Of a stretch of DNA of 64,000 bases, positions 1 to 7,704 are shown piece after piece; the stretch's first letter is position 1; every line of letters starts with the position of its first letter. Source of the stretch: an uncultured Pseudomonadota bacterium (GTDB lineage Bacteria; Myxococcota_A; UBA796; CAJQPC01). The notes below the pieces were generated by a model. The model made no database searches, was not told the origin of the DNA, and was given only the letters and a program-made list of their open reading frames with translations. A program made the position numbers and the translations under genes. The stretch lies in assembly GCA_913060515.1 (NCBI GenBank), contig CAJXRZ010000012.1, forward strand, positions 1 through 64,000. The letters are read 5' to 3'.

Positions 1-12
1 AGATTTCTGCCT

Positions 13-46
13 GTCTCGTGGGCTCGGAGATGTGTATAAGAGACAG
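13..46. other. Nextera transposase adapter (sequencing artefact)
   Basis: These 34 bases match the Illumina Nextera read-2 transposase adapter. They end in the 19-bp mosaic end AGATGTGTATAAGAGACAG. Bases 1-12 upstream of it are of unknown origin and may be library or chimeric sequence. Genomic sequence can be trusted only from about position 47, and the gene crossing this point is cut artificially, not by a biological breakpoint. Confidence 0.97.
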
Positions 47-1104
47 GTGTAGGAGGACTGGTTCAGATCATCGGGGGTGCGCAGGATGAAGAAGGAGACC
101 AGGTCGACCGCCGGGTCCTGCTTCAAGAACAGCCGCAGGAACTTCTGGTCCACGCTGGGACCACCGGAGACCTGCAGCACCCGGATCTTGTCCCGCACTA
201 CACGAACCGAAACCGGCAGGCTGTTGTTCTCGGGGACCGCATCCCCCTCCCACGTCGGCACCTGTACCTGGTAGACGAAGCGGCCTGGTCGCTCCCGCTC
301 CAAGGAGAAGAAGACCTCCGCCCGACCGTTCCCATCCAGGGTCACCGTCTGGGTCTGGACGACCTTTCCGTCCTCGAGCAGGCTCACTGGCACTGGGCGG
401 CCGGCGTAGCCCGCGCCTTGAATGGACGCAGAGATCTCGAAGGGCGCCTGTTGGAAGGCGTAGCCACCGCTCGCGATGTTGCTGACGGCCAGATCAGAGA
501 GCTCTTCGGCTTGGCCGATTTGGTACAGGGTCAGCGGTCCGGGAAGCTCCAATGGCGTGACCCCAGAGCTCGCGATGCGCTCCCTCAGGCCGCCACGAAC
601 CACGCCATCGCTGATGACCACCACTCCAGCCAGTCGCTCCCCCGCGTAGCGTTCGCGCAGTCCGCGAAGCGCCCCACCCAAGTCACTTCCGGACTGGTCG
701 TAGCTGCGCAGGTCCCCTGCCCCGAGCTGGGTCCCGAAGGTGAAGACCTCCGTTCGACCCACCTTGGCCTGTGCCAAGGCTTCCGCCACCTGCTCGGAGC
801 GCGGCACCCCATCTTCGATGACGGACATGGAGCGGGAGTCATCTACCAGAATGGCCAAGACCCCAGGCTCCTCCCGTCCCGAAGGCTCCACCCAGACGGG
901 CCGTACCAAGGCCGCCGCTGCGGCCACCAGGCCAAGGGCCAAGGCAAGTAGCTCGGGCCAAGCCGGCGCCCGCGTCCGTGCGTGCCAAGCGGCCAAGGCA
1001 AAGACGCTGAGCACACCCAAGACGACCAGCACGGTCTCCAGCGGGGTCACCTGGAACTCCAGGTGGCCCTGGGCGCTCAAGGGGCCTGAGAACAACCAAG
1101 ACAT
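47..1104 (-). CDS. VWA-domain membrane protein, C-terminus missing
   Basis: The reading frame is open from an ATG at 1104 to the adapter, giving about 350 residues without a stop. My translation shows two hydrophobic segments near the N-terminus, then a von Willebrand A-like strand with a DDSRSMS metal-site motif. Further on is a segment resembling the glutamine-amidotransferase-like fold that follows VWA in this family. The start overlaps the TGA of the upstream DUF4159 gene (TGATG), so translation is probably coupled. It is the last visible member of the MoxR/DUF58/BatA operon and probably acts in the inner membrane or periplasm. Its exact substrate or partner is unknown. The 3' end is lost because of the adapter. 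Confidence 0.85.
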
Positions 1105-1853
1105 CAGAGCCGGCCCTCTTCGAGCAAGGCTTTGACGTGGGCCTGATCCTGCTTGTAGTTGGAGGTCAGGGCGTAGAGGACCAAGTTCACGGCCAGCTTT
1201 GTGGCCTCGCGTCGCTGGCGCTCGGAGATGGGCCGAAGGGAGCGCCCGCTCTCGGAGCGCTCCAAGGCGCCGCTCAGGTCGATCTGCCCAAAGATGATGG
1301 GGTAGATCGAGCCGAGCTTGATGCCCTCGAGGTAGCCCGGCCCCTGCACCCGGCCGATGGGCCGCTCGATGAGGAAGAAGGCTCGGTACAGGCTGTGGTT
1401 TCGCTCCAGGCGCTGAAGAGGCCGGGTGGGAAACATGCGCTGAAGCAGGCGACGCACGCTGAGCGAGAAGGGAGAGTCCGGCACGCCCGAGGTGTCGTCG
1501 ATATAGAGAAAGCCGCCGTAGGTCAGGTAGCGCTTGAGCTGCTCCAGGTGCTCCGCCGAGAGCGGTCCAAAGGCACCGTCTCCGACCAGGACCGCAAAGG
1601 GATGCTCAAAGAGCGCCAGGTCATCGGGTGGGAGTTGCACGACCCCATCGGGGTCCGTCTCCACAGAGGTGGTGCGCGCCACCTCGTAGAGCATCGTTCG
1701 CCAGGCGTTGGGCCGAGAGATGCTGCCCTTGGGGAGCTGGATCTCGACCACATCGACCGTGCTCACGTCCCCCAGGGCCAAGGCCTCTGCGGGCAGCAGA
1801 GCAGGCAGGAGCAAGGTGGCACCAACGCCTAGGAGAAACTCACGCCGACGCAT
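1104..1853 (-). CDS. DUF4159 domain protein with Tat-like signal
   Basis: The start at 1853 gives MRRREFLLGVGATLLLPALL, a twin-arginine-like signal with a hydrophobic core. A longer frame to 1994 has no reason to be used because it lies inside the upstream gene. The mature part (about 225 residues) has the DUF4159 pattern: a stretch on whether a threshold is exceeded, then LKRYLTYGGFLYIDD, which resembles the glutamine-amidotransferase-like fold of this family. It overlaps the upstream BatA-like gene by 14 bp and shares TGATG with the downstream VWA gene. DUF4159 proteins commonly sit next to MoxR, DUF58 and VWA genes. The biochemical function is not established. Confidence 0.85.
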   Translation of the reverse strand: MRRREFLLGVGATLLLPALLPAEALALGDVSTVDVVEIQLPKGSISRPNAWRTMLYEVARTTSVETDPDGVVQLPPDDLALFEHPFAVLVGDGAFGPLSAEHLEQLKRYLTYGGFLYIDDTSGVPDSPFSLSVRRLLQRMFPTRPLQRLERNHSLYRAFFLIERPIGRVQGPGYLEGIKLGSIYPIIFGQIDLSGALERSESGRSLRPISERQRREATKLAVNLVLYALTSNYKQDQAHVKALLEEGRL

Positions 1854-3894
1854 CGCGCCCTCCGACTGCAAAGGACAAGAGCGCCTGAGCCACCAGCGCG
1901 AGAAGGCCCACCCAGAGAGCAATGGGGCCCAGCGGAATGTGACGCTCCAAAAGACCGGGGTCGATGGCCCGCTGAATCTCGGTGATGGTGTCACTCACCC
2001 GAACATCCGACTCCTCGGGGGCGACATTGACCGCGACCCAAGCCGTGGCCGGCTGACCAGGACTCCCAATCTCGTAGGCGCCGGGCAAGGTGGGGACAAA
2101 GGAGAGCGTGAGCATCTGACCTCGTTCGAGCTGCGCTGGAACTTCCTGGCCATCCGGACCGAGCAGCCTGGGCTCCGCTCCGACGTTTGGCAGCTTCAAC
2201 TCCACCCTCTGACCAATGCTGCCCACCGCCCGCAGCTCGGCGCCCGCGGAGTCCCCACCCAGGCTCCGAACGAGGCGCTGAATGAAGGGCATGAACACCG
2301 CCTGAACCGCCGAGTGAGACCAGTTGTCGTCGTAGTCGAAGCTGCTGGTCCAGAGCAGAACACGCCCCAAGCCCACCTTGCGCTCCAAGAGCGCCGGGCT
2401 GCCGTCTTGCCACGAGAGCAGCACCTTGACGTCCTCACTCTCCTGGAAGGGTTCCAAGCCAAAGTACCGAAATGCATTCATTTCCGTGAACCCGGCATAG
2501 CCACCGCTGGCAAAGGGCTTGAAGAGCTCCTCGCTCAGATCCGGGCCGCTCAAGCGCACCCCGTCCAAGTCCAAAGGGCTGACGGTGCGCCTGAGGGGGG
2601 CCGGCAAGAGCGCCTTGAGGGACTCGTTGTAGCGGTCCGAGGTCACGTTCTTGCCCACGCTGATCACCAAGCCGCCGCCCTGTTGGACGAACTCTGTGAG
2701 CACCGGCCCAAAGGCACCTGGGTCCTCGACGTTGGCCAGAAAGACCACGCGGTGCTCAGACTCCGAGAGGCGACGCATCCCCGACGGAGAGACGGTCTCA
2801 GGGAGCAGTCCGCCGCTCAGACCGCCCCAAGGCGCCAAGGCACGCTCCAGGAAGTACACCTCGGACTCAAAGGGCGTTCGGCCAGGGTCTCCATCGACCA
2901 CGAGCACCCTCGATGCCCCTACACGTGGCAGGTGAAAGGCGAAGCTGTCATCGAGGGCCAAGTCAGGGTCATCGACGGTGACGGTGGCCACACCACCGGG
3001 CACGGCGCTTGGGACGGTGAAGCGCTCGCTGGCTTTTCCTTCCGCTGGTAGCTCGGTGAAGGCGGTGATCTCCGATCCATCCGGGAGCGCCAGGGTCACC
3101 GGAATCTCAATGGGGTCCGGCCCGTAGTTCGCGATCTCCACGCGGACTGAGCCGCCTTCCAAGCCGTCGCCGTAGTTGGCCGAGAGCACGGCGACGTTCT
3201 TGGGCGGCGAGGCCTTTACGATGCGCGGAATCACGCTGCTGCCGCGCTCGACAAGTGCAGCGATCTCCTCTTCGGCGGCCGCCACCACGCCCGGGCCTGC
3301 CTGGTCGGTGAAGACCAAGACCTCGCCCGCCTCGCCAGCGAGCAGCTCTCGGGCCCGCAAGAGCGCACCGGAGAGGTCCGTCTGCCCATACCCGGCGTTC
3401 GTCGAATCGATGTATCGGGCCGCCCGACCGTGCTCGGTGATGAGCTCAGGGCTCATGCTCTGGGCTTGTCCACCCACCCGCACAACCCCAACCCGGGTCC
3501 CAGGCGCCAAGCCCTCCAAGACACCCAGTGCGTCTGCACGAGCGCGGGCCATCAGGGTGCGCCCCTTGGCGGTCTGTGCCATGGACAGGCTGTCGTCCAA
3601 CACGAAGACCACGGCACCGTCTCCACCAAACTCCGGCGCGTCTCCTGGGACGGTGAGCTCGGGCCGCGCCGCAGCCAAGATCAGCGCGCTAGCCGCCAAG
3701 GCCCGCAGTAGAAGCAGCAGCAGGTCCTGGAAGCGACGCCGACGCTCCAGGCGCATGACCAGGCGGCGGAGCAGCAGCATGGCGCCAAATGGCTGCCGGT
3801 CAACGGGCCGCTGTTGGGTCAGGTGGGCCAGGATGGGCAAGGCCACCAAGAGACCCAGCAGCAGAGCCAGCGGCGCCGCGAGGGAGAGGCTCAC
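1840..3894 (-). CDS. BatA-like membrane protein with VWA domain
   Basis: This 684-residue protein starts with the BatA N-terminal double-membrane-segment region (hydrophobic 5-25 and 60-80, separated by an arginine-rich loop). A VWA domain follows, with FVLDDSLSMAQ forming the metal-site DxSxS. The rest is an extracytoplasmic region with an amidotransferase-like segment and a last hydrophobic helix near residues 655-675. It starts with GTG overlapping the DUF58 stop by 4 bp. Proteins of this type are paired with MoxR ATPases and DUF58 proteins and are thought to form a membrane complex used in envelope stress or protein maturation. That role is inferred from family context. Confidence 0.9.
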   Translation of the reverse strand: MSLSLAAPLALLLGLLVALPILAHLTQQRPVDRQPFGAMLLLRRLVMRLERRRRFQDLLLLLLRALAASALILAAARPELTVPGDAPEFGGDGAVVFVLDDSLSMAQTAKGRTLMARARADALGVLEGLAPGTRVGVVRVGGQAQSMSPELITEHGRAARYIDSTNAGYGQTDLSGALLRARELLAGEAGEVLVFTDQAGPGVVAAAEEEIAALVERGSSVIPRIVKASPPKNVAVLSANYGDGLEGGSVRVEIANYGPDPIEIPVTLALPDGSEITAFTELPAEGKASERFTVPSAVPGGVATVTVDDPDLALDDSFAFHLPRVGASRVLVVDGDPGRTPFESEVYFLERALAPWGGLSGGLLPETVSPSGMRRLSESEHRVVFLANVEDPGAFGPVLTEFVQQGGGLVISVGKNVTSDRYNESLKALLPAPLRRTVSPLDLDGVRLSGPDLSEELFKPFASGGYAGFTEMNAFRYFGLEPFQESEDVKVLLSWQDGSPALLERKVGLGRVLLWTSSFDYDDNWSHSAVQAVFMPFIQRLVRSLGGDSAGAELRAVGSIGQRVELKLPNVGAEPRLLGPDGQEVPAQLERGQMLTLSFVPTLPGAYEIGSPGQPATAWVAVNVAPEESDVRVSDTITEIQRAIDPGLLERHIPLGPIALWVGLLALVAQALLSFAVGGRDASA

Positions 3895-4898
3895 GGGCGC
3901 TCCAAGCGCAGAGGCGCTCCGGGATGCCCGAGCAGCAAGGAGCGCAGCGGCCCGTCCAGGCCGGCGTCCGTCAAGCAGGGGTAGTAGCGGCCCTTCTGGG
4001 CCCGGATCTCTCCCTCCACCTGCGCAAGCCAGGTGTCGCGAACCTTGGCGTACTCCGCCTGAGCCCCAACGGGGTCAATGGCCAGGTCATCCCCTCCCTC
4101 AGGGCTGAAGAAGTGGGCAGGCCTCTCAAAGTCCAGGTGCATCTCTTGGCGGTCCAGCACGTGGAAGGCAGCGATGTCCGCGCGTCGTTTGGAGAACGCC
4201 AGCATCGCCGGAGACCAGTCGGCAGGCTCCTCCATGAAGTCCGAGACCACACAAACCAAGGAACGTTGGCGCAGTCGAGGTCCGATCGCCGCCAAGGTCT
4301 GGCCCAAGTCCGCCTGTCCAGCGGGCCTAAGGTCCGCCAGAACGCCGATGATTCTGGCCAGCTGCGCTTGACCCTGTCGTGGCATCAGCAGGCGCACGCC
4401 GCGGGTCTCCCCGCCGATGACGGCCAAGCCAACAGGCTCTTGCCTGCGAATCAGCGCCCACGCCAAGCTCGCCGCCAAGGTGACGGCATAGCCAAACTTG
4501 GTGGTGCCCAGGGCCGGCCGACGCGGCGCAGCCTTTGGACCAGCAAACACCCGCTGTAACCAGCCTCGGGCACCTCGCTGGGTCTCGGCTCCGCCCGTGG
4601 ACAGATCTCCAGAGGCGTCCAAGACAATCATGCAGCTCAGCTCCGTCTCCAGCTGGTAGCGCCGCGTGACGAGCCGGTCGCTGCGGCCCAGGACCTTCCA
4701 GTCCAGGTGCCGCAGATCATCCCCTGCTTGGTACTCCTTGTAGTCCGCGAACTCCACGCTCGCGCCCACCCGGCGGCTGCGGTGCTCGCCCGAGAGCACC
4801 CCCTCCACGCTCTGACGCGCGATGAGCTGCAGGCTGCGGATGCGCGCCAGAGTCTCCGGATCCCAGAGCACGGGAACGCCTGGTTGCCCCTGACTCAC
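3891..4898 (-). CDS. DUF58 domain-containing protein
   Basis: The 335-residue protein carries the DUF58 signature: GEHRSRRVGASVEFADYKEY, then the GDDLRHLDWKVLGRSDRL segment near residues 57-75. A VWA-like half follows (MIVLDASGDLS). It begins with GTG inside the MoxR stop (GTGA, 4-bp overlap) and ends overlapping the BatA-like gene. DUF58 proteins are regular partners of MoxR AAA+ ATPases. The tight overlaps suggest stoichiometric production of a MoxR-DUF58-VWA complex. The client is unknown. Confidence 0.93.
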   Translation of the reverse strand: MSQGQPGVPVLWDPETLARIRSLQLIARQSVEGVLSGEHRSRRVGASVEFADYKEYQAGDDLRHLDWKVLGRSDRLVTRRYQLETELSCMIVLDASGDLSTGGAETQRGARGWLQRVFAGPKAAPRRPALGTTKFGYAVTLAASLAWALIRRQEPVGLAVIGGETRGVRLLMPRQGQAQLARIIGVLADLRPAGQADLGQTLAAIGPRLRQRSLVCVVSDFMEEPADWSPAMLAFSKRRADIAAFHVLDRQEMHLDFERPAHFFSPEGGDDLAIDPVGAQAEYAKVRDTWLAQVEGEIRAQKGRYYPCLTDAGLDGPLRSLLLGHPGAPLRLERP

Positions 4899-5920
4899 TG
4901 CGGAAGGACCTCGCGCACGAGCTCAGCGACGACCTCGGCGGTGTCGACCCCGGCCGCCTCGGCCTGGAAGTTCAGCAAGACCCTGTGGCGCAGCACCGCG
5001 CTGGCCACTTGCCGCAGATCGGAGATGCGCGCTGCGCCCCCCTCTGGGCCGGCGCCGCGCTGAAGCGCCGCCCAAGCCTTGGCGCCCAAGACCAGGTACT
5101 GGCTCGCGCGCGGGCCGGCGCCCCAAGCCACCCACTTCTTGGTCACTTCGGGCGCTTGAGGGCCCGGACGGGTGGCACGGGCCAGCTTCACCGCGGCCTC
5201 CATCACTTCCTTGGAGACCTCGACCTGACGGACGACCTGCTGCATGCGCAAGAGGAGCGCACGAGAGACCACCGCGACAACCTCAGCCTGGGTGCCCATG
5301 GTGGTTCGGCGTACGATCTCCAGCTCTTCATCGGCGCTGGGGTAGCCAACGTGGATGCTCAGCATGAAGCGGTCCAGTTGGGCCTCGGGCAAGGGATAGG
5401 TTCCTTCCTGCTCGATGGGGTTCTGGGTCGCAAAGACCTGGAAGGGTGCCTCCAGCGGCATGGTCTTGCCTCCCACGCTCACCTCGCGCTCCTGCATGGC
5501 CTGAAGCAGGGCAGCCTGGGTCTTAGGAGGCGTCCGGTTGATCTCGTCTGCGAGCAGCAGGTTGGTGAACACGGGGCCCTCCAAAAAACGCATCTGGCGC
5601 TGTCCGGTGGCCCGGTCCTCCTCCAAGATCTCCGTGCCGGTGATGTCGGCTGGCATCAGGTCCGGAGTGAACTGAATGCGGTTGAAGTTCAGGCCCAAGG
5701 CCTGGGCGGTCGTGGAGACCAGCAGGGTCTTGGCCAGCCCGGGCACGCCTACGAAGAGACAGTGTCCCTGAGCAAAGAGCGCCGTCAGCATCAGGTCCAC
5801 CACCTGCTGCTGCCCCACAACGACCTTGGAGATCTCACCCAGCAGACGCTCTCGCGCAGCCTTGATCTCGGCCAGCACCTGCGCATCGTCCAGCTCGGCG
5901 GTGTTCTTTTGTTCCAACAT
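4895..5920 (-). CDS. MoxR-family AAA+ ATPase
   Basis: The protein (341 residues from the ATG at 5920; a TTG at 5923 is a less likely start) has a Walker A of GVPGLAKTLL near residue 52. Its Walker B is LLLADEINRTPPKTQ, and the sensor/ATQNP segment and C-terminal helical lid are also visible. MoxR ATPases act as chaperone-like machines on VWA-containing partners. The start overlaps the stop of the upstream peptidase gene (TGATG) and the gene ends in a GTGA overlap with DUF58, so the whole run is one operon. Confidence 0.96.
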   Translation of the reverse strand: MLEQKNTAELDDAQVLAEIKAARERLLGEISKVVVGQQQVVDLMLTALFAQGHCLFVGVPGLAKTLLVSTTAQALGLNFNRIQFTPDLMPADITGTEILEEDRATGQRQMRFLEGPVFTNLLLADEINRTPPKTQAALLQAMQEREVSVGGKTMPLEAPFQVFATQNPIEQEGTYPLPEAQLDRFMLSIHVGYPSADEELEIVRRTTMGTQAEVVAVVSRALLLRMQQVVRQVEVSKEVMEAAVKLARATRPGPQAPEVTKKWVAWGAGPRASQYLVLGAKAWAALQRGAGPEGGAARISDLRQVASAVLRHRVLLNFQAEAAGVDTAEVVAELVREVLPQ

Positions 5921-7704
5921 CAACTCGGCTCCAGCTCGCTATAGGTCAACACGCTGAGGATGTGGGCATGGTGAGCGGATTGCTCCCGCTGGCCAGCGCT
6001 TGCATACAGCGCCACCAGAGCCTCCTGTACCTCAACATCAAAGGGATTGACCTCAGACGAGGCCAAGTAGGCGCCAAGGGCCTTCTCGTCCTGGCCTTTG
6101 GCCCGCCAGAGGTCTGCGGCCAGCTTTTGGGTGCCCGCCTCCTCTGGGTAAAAAGTCAGGTTCTCGACCAGCAGCTTCAGGGCCTGCTCGCTGCGTCCCA
6201 GCACGACCAAGCTCTGAGAGGCCGCCAGCACCACAGCTGGACTGGCTGGCTCCCCTGGGGGCATGGCTTGGTCGAAGTAGACCAGGGCTGCCTCGTGCTT
6301 GCCTTGCTCGGCCATCAGCTCGCCGAGGCGGGCCCGATTGGCCAGCTCCTTGCGGCGCGAGAGCACCGGATCAAAGCCAACATCTTCGGCGCCGTCTTCG
6401 GCACCGATAGCGTCCGGACCGCCCTCGATGTGCTCTCCCACAGCGTCGATGGCCACCTTCTCTCCGATGAGATCCAGGGTGGCGAGCCAAGCCTTCCACT
6501 CACGCTCAAAGCGCGGGAAGTCTCCCCCATTGGCCTCGGCCGCGACAGCCGCCTGGGCATCCTCGCCCTTTCGCACACGCTCAATGACGCGGGCCAAGAC
6601 CTTGGGATCGGTCTGCTCTTGCAGGAAGGCCATCATGCTGGCGACTTGGGCGTAGGCCAGGCCGGCGAGCTCCGGAGAGGGCAAGAAAGCCATGGAGGGG
6701 TGCATCTGCTCGAAGGTCACCCACTGGTCCGTCTTTAGGGCGCCAGCGAGCAAGGACTGCTTGCTCACCTCCAGCTCAAAGTCGTCCTGGCGCCAGAGCA
6801 TCTCCGTGCTCTTGGCCAGGCCTTCCTGCAGCCAGATCGGCGCCTTGTCCTTGGAGTGGTAGCTCACGACCAGGTGAACCCACTCGTGCACCAAGGTGTC
6901 CCGCCACCCGTAGCCATCCCCAAGGGCCCGGGGGCTGATCAGGAGCAAGCGGTTCCACTTGCTGATGGCAACAACCCCCGTTGTGTTGACCGAGGACTTG
7001 GGCAGCCCGGTCGCAGCGATGAAGTCCGAACGGTTCGGGTAGAGCTCTACGCGCACCACGCCGGGAACTTGCCCCCCCAGCAGGGGCGAGATCCGCTCCT
7101 GGGCTAGGGTGATGGCCTCTGCCGCCTCCTGCACCAAGATGCGCTCAATTCCGGGATGGTGGAGCACCTCAACGTTGCCTTGGCGGGTGACGACCAGCCC
7201 TTCCGCCGCCTCTACGCTGGCCAGGAAGAGGTCGTGCTCCCGCTCCATCCAAGCGCGCAGAAGCTCAAAGTCGCCGGCTGCGTCCACCCCCATCTGCAGG
7301 ATGACAGCAGGGTCCTCGGCGTCGGCGGCGGGAATGGGCACGCCGATGCTCCGGTAGCGTGCGATGCGCCCTGGGCTCAGGTCCTCGAGGGGAATGCTCA
7401 AGCGCGGTGGCAGCGCTGGCCGCAGAACCTCCATGTCCACCGCTGAGGCTTGGTCCAAGATGCTTCCGGAGAGCTCAGCGGCCCGCTCAAAGTCCCCCTG
7501 ATGAAAGGCCACGCGCGCCTTGAGCAGGGTGCTCGTGGGGTCGTCCCCCAGGCTCTCTGCGACATCGACTGCGCAGCTCAGGTTCACTTCTTTGAGGCAG
7601 CGAAAGCCCTTGTCGACCTCCGCAGCGCGGGCTGGAGGGGCGACAAAAAGGCCAACAGCAAGCGCCGCAAATCCAAGGAAACTACTGACGAACGAGTTCT
7701 TCAT
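5920..7704 (-). CDS. Secreted HExxH metallopeptidase with TPR-like C-terminus
   Basis: The ATG at 7704 follows a GGAGGTACT ribosome-binding site and opens with a clear signal peptide (MKNSFVSSFLGFAALAVGLF, cleavage near APPARA). A gluzincin-like zinc site is visible as LVHEWVHLVVSYH with the third ligand region WLQEGLAKS, as in the peptidase MA-like family. The last third reads like tetratricopeptide helices. A longer frame to 8001 lies inside the upstream gene and was rejected. It overlaps the DUF4175 gene by 23 bp. It probably acts in the periplasm together with the MoxR/VWA module, but the substrate is unknown. Confidence 0.88.
   Translation of the reverse strand: MKNSFVSSFLGFAALAVGLFVAPPARAAEVDKGFRCLKEVNLSCAVDVAESLGDDPTSTLLKARVAFHQGDFERAAELSGSILDQASAVDMEVLRPALPPRLSIPLEDLSPGRIARYRSIGVPIPAADAEDPAVILQMGVDAAGDFELLRAWMEREHDLFLASVEAAEGLVVTRQGNVEVLHHPGIERILVQEAAEAITLAQERISPLLGGQVPGVVRVELYPNRSDFIAATGLPKSSVNTTGVVAISKWNRLLLISPRALGDGYGWRDTLVHEWVHLVVSYHSKDKAPIWLQEGLAKSTEMLWRQDDFELEVSKQSLLAGALKTDQWVTFEQMHPSMAFLPSPELAGLAYAQVASMMAFLQEQTDPKVLARVIERVRKGEDAQAAVAAEANGGDFPRFEREWKAWLATLDLIGEKVAIDAVGEHIEGGPDAIGAEDGAEDVGFDPVLSRRKELANRARLGELMAEQGKHEAALVYFDQAMPPGEPASPAVVLAASQSLVVLGRSEQALKLLVENLTFYPEEAGTQKLAADLWRAKGQDEKALGAYLASSEVNPFDVEVQEALVALYASAGQREQSAHHAHILSVLTYSELEPS

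Noticed and set aside
1708-3051. Long plus-strand frame opposite the BatA-like gene
   Set aside because: The product is low-complexity with no motif; the minus-strand BatA-like gene explains the region.
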